Shown here: in pieces, positions 62,055-64,000 of the stretch | How positions within the stretch are numbered: the stretch's first letter is position 1 | How the letters are laid out: the number at the start of each line of letters is the position of its first letter | Assembly (NCBI RefSeq): GCF_014203045.1 | Contig: NZ_JACHIF010000007.1 | Coordinates: forward strand, 186,001 to 250,000 | Source: Prosthecobacter dejongeii | Lineage (GTDB): Bacteria > Verrucomicrobiota > Verrucomicrobiia > Verrucomicrobiales > Verrucomicrobiaceae | Length of the DNA stretch: 64,000 nt | Direction: 5' to 3' | The notes under the pieces: model-generated | Told to the model about the DNA's origin: nothing | What the model saw: only the letters and a program-made list of their open reading frames with translations | Database searches by the model: none | Program-made: the position numbers and the translations under genes

Positions 62055-63608
62055 ATGTCCAAGCACAAACATGAAGAGCAGGAATTGCCCTTCGTCGCTT
62101 TGATGGACACCATGACGAACGTCGTTGGTGTGCTCATCATCGTCATGGTCATGGTTGGTATCAGTCTCGCCAGTGCCGTCAACAAGATCCTCTCAGATCT
62201 TCCCCCCGTGACTAAAGAGGAGCATCAGCGGATGGTTGAACAGATCAAAAAACTCCCGCCGATCGCAGAAGACCCCAAAGATCTGGATGAGAAAAAGCGC
62301 ATTGCAGAGTTGGAGCTCAAGAAAACTGATGATGAACTCAGTAAGATTGATACGACATCCGTTCAGGCGGAACTCAAATTTTTAGATCTCGATAGCTTCC
62401 GCAAAAAGCTGGATGAGGCCAAAGTGGATCGTGAAAAGAAAAAAGCTGAAATTGATAAGCTTTTGACTGAACTCGAACGCCTGAAAGGACTGCTGGATCA
62501 AACGCCCGTTTACCAACCGCCTGCTCCTAAATACGTCCGCCTTCCCAACCCACGTCCTTATCCGGCAAAACCGAATGAGACACGTATCCTGGTTGCTAAA
62601 CAGGGGGTTCTAACATTAAACGAGGCTGAGTTCATCAAACCCATCATTGATGGGCTCGATAAAGTGAAAAGTCAGCTCGAATACAAGGATGTTAAAATTG
62701 ATCCTTTTTTGCCGATGTTGACTAAGATTTTTGGTAGCGCTCAGGCTGCCCAGCAGGCGTGGCCAGACATCGCTCCTTCCGTCAATACCTTCCAGATGGA
62801 TCAAGTGGCTGAAGCGTATAAAGCCTTGGCCACGGCAGGTTTGCAGCCTAACAAAAATATTTTGTCATCTCTCGGTGACATCGCGGTGGTGATTCGCTCC
62901 ACTTTACCAGCCGTTGCTGATGCGGTCATCGCCGCCACCAAAGGTGATCTAGCCAAATGGACAGCACTGGATCCTTCAAAAGATCCCTTGAAACCTACAT
63001 TCAAAGCTACCCTGGCAGGAGCTAAAATCTCTTTCACCTACGGTTCAGGTAAGCCTGTGGAGGTGAAAACCACGCCACGTGATGTTTTGAATTATTTCGT
63101 CAAGGATTTGGCGGATCTCGATAGCATTAAAAACAAAAGCCGCAGCAAGGTTATCTACGATGCTTTTAAATTACAGGCAATGCTGGAACGTGCCGCCTCA
63201 AACCCGACTCTGAGTGGCTCCTATGTCATCAAGCCAACGGTGCGCCCGGGTAGCACTTTAGTCGCGCTTGCGTTGACTCCTCGGGCTGGTGGTGGTGAAA
63301 CCCTGGATCAAATGCGGGCGGAGGCATCAAACTACCAGCGTTTGATGCGCCAGATCAAAGGCGATCCGAACGGTGTGGCTGTCTTTCAGGTAATGGCGGA
63401 TGCGTTTGACGCTTATCTGGAGGCACGCAAGATCGCAGATGAGATTGGCGTGGCTGCCACTTGGGAGTTTTTGGCCCGCCTTGATCTATCTGTGAACGTC
63501 GCCAACTACGAAGTGCAGCGCTTTACTCAAGTCGCGGCGGCTGCGCCTAGAAAACCGGGTGATCCCGACCCTGTCCGCATTGCCACGCCCAAACGTTCGC
63601 TGGATTAA
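62055..63608 (+). CDS. Single-pass ExbD/MotB-like protein, second B-subunit
   Basis: The product has 517 residues. Its single helix (about 11-37, LPFVALMDTMTNVVGVLIIV) has Asp18 at the proton-carrier position and shares the D-x6-GVLI pattern with the preceding protein. A coiled coil occupies about 60-160, then a Pro-rich stretch and a large C-terminal region (about 185-490) without a family I recognise. The C-terminal part would lie in the periplasm. Because it differs from the first B-subunit everywhere except the helix, the two probably have different partners outside the membrane. A terminator follows. Confidence 0.7.
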   Translation: MSKHKHEEQELPFVALMDTMTNVVGVLIIVMVMVGISLASAVNKILSDLPPVTKEEHQRMVEQIKKLPPIAEDPKDLDEKKRIAELELKKTDDELSKIDTTSVQAELKFLDLDSFRKKLDEAKVDREKKKAEIDKLLTELERLKGLLDQTPVYQPPAPKYVRLPNPRPYPAKPNETRILVAKQGVLTLNEAEFIKPIIDGLDKVKSQLEYKDVKIDPFLPMLTKIFGSAQAAQQAWPDIAPSVNTFQMDQVAEAYKALATAGLQPNKNILSSLGDIAVVIRSTLPAVADAVIAATKGDLAKWTALDPSKDPLKPTFKATLAGAKISFTYGSGKPVEVKTTPRDVLNYFVKDLADLDSIKNKSRSKVIYDAFKLQAMLERAASNPTLSGSYVIKPTVRPGSTLVALALTPRAGGGETLDQMRAEASNYQRLMRQIKGDPNGVAVFQVMADAFDAYLEARKIADEIGVAATWEFLARLDLSVNVANYEVQRFTQVAAAAPRKPGDPDPVRIATPKRSLD

Positions 63609-63628
63609 TCAATCGTCGTTTTTTATCC

Positions 63629-63671
63629 AACAAAGTCGAGGTTCCTTGGACGATCCTCGGCTTTGTTGTTT
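63629..63671 (+). terminator. Rho-independent terminator of the channel operon
   Basis: AACAAAGTCGAGG pairs with CCTCGGCTTTGTT over 13 bp (one G-U pair) with a 13-base loop and is followed by GTTTTC. It starts 21 bases after the last stop. Confidence 0.75.
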
Positions 63672-63852
63672 TCACTTCATTCCAGCATGAATGGTTTTGT
63701 TACTCTGGCTACGATTTCTTGCATTCACGGGCGGTAGCATGAGAGATTGTGAGCAATCCCTAGCAAAGGACAGGTTTCTCCATTTGACGTTCTTCATGGT
63801 GCGGGCTAAAAAGCCCGAACAATCCGCGATCACGCGGGTCTAAGCTGACTCT

Positions 63853-64000
63853 ATGCATTCTGCCCTTCCTCTGTTTCGCCTCTCTGTGGCCCTGAGCTTC
63901 CTTGCCCTCGCAAGCTCCTCCTGGAGCGCTCAACTGCCACTGGATCATCCATGCGCCACCATGGTGAAAAAGTACCTGGAGAGCGTTGTAGCTCAGGATT
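63853..64000 (+). CDS. Start of an exported protein, 3' end outside window
   Basis: An ATG begins MHSALPLFRLSVALSFLALA and continues through SSSWSAQLPLDHPCATM to the window edge without a stop (49 residues). The first 26 residues are a clear Sec signal with a cleavage site near WSA. Too little remains to name a family. The 180 bases before it hold two short perfect hairpins, CGGGC-N6-GCCCG (63802-63817) and CCGCG-N4-CGCGG (63824-63837), in its probable leader. Confidence 0.55.
   Translation, partial: MHSALPLFRLSVALSFLALASSSWSAQLPLDHPCATMVKKYLESVVAQD

Noticed and set aside
59679-63608. Zorya-type anti-phage system
   Set aside because: The channel protein and single-pass partners recall ZorA and ZorB, but there is no peptidoglycan-binding OmpA domain and no helicase or nuclease effector gene nearby. 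Calling it a defence system would go beyond the evidence.

Overview
The window looks like a chromosomal segment of a Verrucomicrobiota bacterium, most likely close to Prosthecobacter/Verrucomicrobium. This is inferred from the protein families: two Tat-exported DUF1501 proteins, two large exported beta-propeller proteins with a C-terminal haem CxxCH domain of the planctomycete/verrucomicrobial type, and many orphan exported proteins, set among ordinary housekeeping genes. It is gene-dense and no stretch over 300 bases lacks a gene. No tRNA, rRNA, CRISPR array, insertion sequence or prophage was seen.

Layout. 1-3681: the tail of a sugar-binding ABC protein, then a three-gene minus-strand set (multi-pass exporter permease and two single-pass proteins). 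3868-6326: a carbamoyltransferase, an SxtJ-like membrane protein and a 52-residue DUF5989/SxtK-like membrane peptide. 6345-7733: a NadD-NadK fusion covering two steps of NAD(P) synthesis. 7834-17962: DUF1501 protein, GNAT fusion, cytochrome-type dehydrogenase, exported cell-wall amidase, second cytochrome-type dehydrogenase. 18045-22972: hflK-hflC followed by an AddB-like nuclease. 23024-34072: phosphodiester glycosidase, glycosyltransferase, HTH/nuclease-like protein, tandem hydrolase, priA, second DUF1501 protein, a 29-residue lysine-rich peptide and a serine hydrolase. 34094-38724: SBF-like transporter, ahcY with a palindrome at its promoter, a TIM-barrel isomerase and an ADP-ribosylglycohydrolase-like protein.

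38785-54521 is the main accessory system, a complete nitrate assimilation cluster. On the minus strand, in transcription order, it holds a NasS-like soluble nitrate-binding protein, NrtA, NrtB, two ABC ATPases, an alginate-export-type outer-membrane channel, a truncated kinase C-lobe with a membrane anchor, a diflavin reductase, a siroheme nitrite reductase, a fused DmsB-DmsC quinol-linked electron-transfer protein and the molybdopterin nitrate reductase. A LysR regulator diverges from the first gene. The suggested route is nitrate through the outer-membrane channel, uptake by NrtABCD, reduction by NasA with electrons from the quinone pool via DmsBC, and nitrite reduction by NirA with electrons from NADPH via the diflavin protein. 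A strong -24/-12 (sigma-54) match precedes the second half, and a shared inverted repeat (ATGAA-N5-TTCAT) occurs at both the LysR start and the second promoter region.

54541-59452 holds a Nudix hydrolase, an SDR dehydrogenase, a GT39-like membrane protein and ribBA-ribH-nusB. 59679-63608 is the least explained system: a TolQ/ExbB/MotA-type channel protein with a zinc ribbon and a coiled-coil tail, followed by two different single-pass ExbD/MotB-like proteins that share a D-x6-GVLI transmembrane motif. This is a candidate undescribed proton-driven motor with a heteromeric B-subunit pair. The window ends inside the start of another exported protein.
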